A stretch of DNA of 24,104 bases, taken from an uncultured Microbacteriaceae bacterium (GTDB lineage Bacteria; Actinomycetota; Actinomycetes; Actinomycetales; Microbacteriaceae). The notes beneath the pieces are model-generated. The model was not told the origin of the DNA, did not search any database, and saw only the letters and a program-made list of their open reading frames with translations. This document shows positions 23,006-24,104 of this stretch, piece after piece (the first letter of the stretch is position 1; the number at the start of each line of letters is the position of its first letter). Location: positions 1 through 24,104 of the forward strand of contig CAKUJB010000013.1 in assembly GCA_934661165.1 (NCBI GenBank). Direction: 5' to 3'. Position numbers and translations under genes: made by a program.

Positions 23006-24104
23006 GCCGCGGCTCGGCTCGCCTCGGTCCTGCCCGGCTCGAGAGCAGGATGAATGCGCGAGAGCAGGATGGATCGGCGCGAACGGTCCTGCTCTCGCGC
23101 ATTCCTCCTGCTGCGCTGCCGGCCCACCGGGCGCAGGGGCTCGCCGGGCTCCTCAGATCCCGCGGCCGGATGCGCCCCCGCACGGCGAGGTCGAGCAGCA
23201 CCGCCGTCAGCGCCTTCCCTTCCGCCCGGAGGAGCTTCGCGGCGACCGCGACCGACGTGCCGGCGGGCGGCTCGTACTCCGCGATGATCGCCCGCCCGGT
23301 CCTGGCGTCGCGACGAGCTCGGACGCGCGCCCCGATCGCGAGGCCGACCGCCGCGAGCGCTGCCGCCGCGCCGCCGTAGAGCAGGATCGGCACTCGCTGC
23401 AGGAAGGGCTCCGGGCGCGATGCGAAGGTGCCGCCGGGGAAGCCGAGCGCGACCGTCACGTTCTCGTACGCCCCGATCCCGGTCTCGTCGACGGCGACGC
23501 CGCCCGCGGCGATGTCCACGTCGCACAGGTCGCCCGCGCCGAACGGACCCCGGTAGCATGCGGCGGCGCCGGTGAAGACCGCCGCGAGGCCGTCGTCGAG
23601 CACCACGTGGGCGCGCACCCGCGCGAAGGGCTGCGACCAGCCCGTGCCGTTGAGGTCCCAGTAGAACTCGTCGATGCCGGTGTCGGCGACGTGCAGCGTC
23701 ACGTCGCGCTGCCGGTACGTCAGCACGTAGGTCTGCACGCCGTGCACGTACTGCCCCTCCGGCACTGCGATGGTCACGGTCGCGAAGTCCCCCGCGGCCT
23801 CGACGGTGAATGCGCGGGGCTCGCCGCGCGCATTCGTCACCGACAGCACCTCGAGATCGGTCGGGTGCCCGTCAAAGACGCGGACGAGGTCGCGCTGCAG
23901 CCCGCGGTTCTGATCGAAGTCGGGGAACCGCGCGACGAGCGTCTCCGTCGTCAGCAGCGTCGAGTGCCCCTCGTCGTCGCGGCCGAGCTCGTAGACCGCC
24001 TCGTACGCGTCGAAGACGAAGTCGTCGGGGTCGGGCACCGCGCGGGCCGCGGGGGCGGCAAGGTGGGTGGCGGCCGCGGCCGGCATCGCGGCGCCGACGA
24101 CGCC
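22878..24104 (-). CDS. DUF2207 membrane protein, 5' end outside window, C-terminus apparently broken
   Basis: The frame enters from the right edge (GVVGAAMPAAAATHLAAPAA reads like the end of a signal peptide), so the true start is outside. An extracellular DUF2207 domain follows (FDAYEAVYELGRDDEGHSTL, EFYWDLNGTGWSQPF), then one membrane segment (VPILLYGGAAAALAAVGLAI) and the cytosolic start AEYEPPAGTSVAVAAKLLRA, LTAVLLDLAVRGRIRP. Homology ends near 23165. The remaining frame reads through the 25-bp-arm hairpin and antisense into the SGNH gene, giving Arg/Ser/Pro-rich nonsense up to 22878. Family members usually continue another 200 or more residues with further membrane segments. I see no other frame that resumes the family, so a truncation rather than a frameshift is likely. 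Confidence 0.7.
   Translation of the reverse strand, partial: GVVGAAMPAAAATHLAAPAARAVPDPDDFVFDAYEAVYELGRDDEGHSTLLTTETLVARFPDFDQNRGLQRDLVRVFDGHPTDLEVLSVTNARGEPRAFTVEAAGDFATVTIAVPEGQYVHGVQTYVLTYRQRDVTLHVADTGIDEFYWDLNGTGWSQPFARVRAHVVLDDGLAAVFTGAAACYRGPFGAGDLCDVDIAAGGVAVDETGIGAYENVTVALGFPGGTFASRPEPFLQRVPILLYGGAAAALAAVGLAIGARVRARRDARTGRAIIAEYEPPAGTSVAVAAKLLRAEGKALTAVLLDLAVRGRIRPRDLRSPASPCARWAGSAAGGMRESRTVRADPSCSRAFILLSSRAGPRRAEPRLRPRGGARWRGARRRRGGAARPRVRGLRARRRSPASRGRPRR
23045..23111. repeat. REP-like hairpin with 25-bp arms
   Basis: The arm at 23045-23069 and the inverse of 23087-23111 match at 24 of 25 positions around a 17-nt loop. The core is GAATGCGCGAGAGCAGGA against TCCTGCTCTCGCGCATTC. It lies between two convergent genes; a terminator of both, or a mobile palindromic repeat, would fit. 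Confidence 0.85.

Overview
The window looks like a chromosome segment of a high-GC actinobacterium, most likely a member of the Microbacteriaceae. The evidence is a GC-rich third codon position, frequent GTG starts, and the gene order tilS-hpt-ftsH-folE-folP-folB/K-DUF3180-two PH-domain genes, which is characteristic of Actinobacteria. No rRNA gene or marker is present that would fix the genus.

Region 1 (1-9640) is ordinary core genome. One tightly packed minus-strand run goes tilS, hpt, ftsH, folE, folP, a folB-folK fusion, a DUF3180 membrane protein and two bacterial PH-domain membrane proteins. Most junctions in the folate block overlap by 1-8 nt. Inorganic pyrophosphatase (ppa, plus strand) is divergent from tilS. 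It converges on a secreted coiled-coil M23 peptidase gene.

Region 2 (9641-9940) is a tRNA cluster: Glu(TTC), Asp(GTC), Phe(GAA). A hairpin plus U-tract lies between Asp and Phe.

Region 3 (9895-21414) is an integrated genomic island of about 11.5 kb. The last 47 bp of tRNA-Phe, including the anticodon arm and CCA, are repeated exactly at 21368-21414, giving attL and attR. The island carries a tyrosine integrase and an excisionase-like HTH protein (minus strand), then a plus-strand gene with a C-terminal HTH and a cysteine-free uracil-DNA-glycosylase-like gene. A second plus-strand unit follows: a 57-residue basic peptide and a Swt1-type HEPN ribonuclease fused to pentapeptide repeats. Then come three pieces of IS3-family DNA. 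Last is a two-gene minus-strand operon: an AlbA_2/GHKL-ATPase/winged-helix protein followed by a protein joining a TOTE-type archaeo-eukaryotic primase to an SF2 helicase. No conjugation, capsid or replication-initiator gene is visible, so the island may be non-autonomous. The cargo looks like a small conflict/defence island (inference). The strongest candidates for undescribed biology are the primase-helicase/AlbA_2 module, bracketed by a 49-bp imperfect repeat and preceded by a perfect TACTCTAA palindrome, and the HEPN-pentapeptide fusion with its small partner gene.

Region 4 (21415-24104) is chromosome again. It holds short repeats directly after attR, an SGNH/GDSL hydrolase with a sorting-signal-like C-terminus but no visible signal peptide, a REP-like hairpin with 25-bp arms, and a DUF2207 membrane protein gene that enters from the right edge and appears broken close to that hairpin. 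A 13-mer, CGCGCATTCCTCC, occurs four times in or near gaps (6022, 8307, 21584, 23096), once inside the big hairpin.
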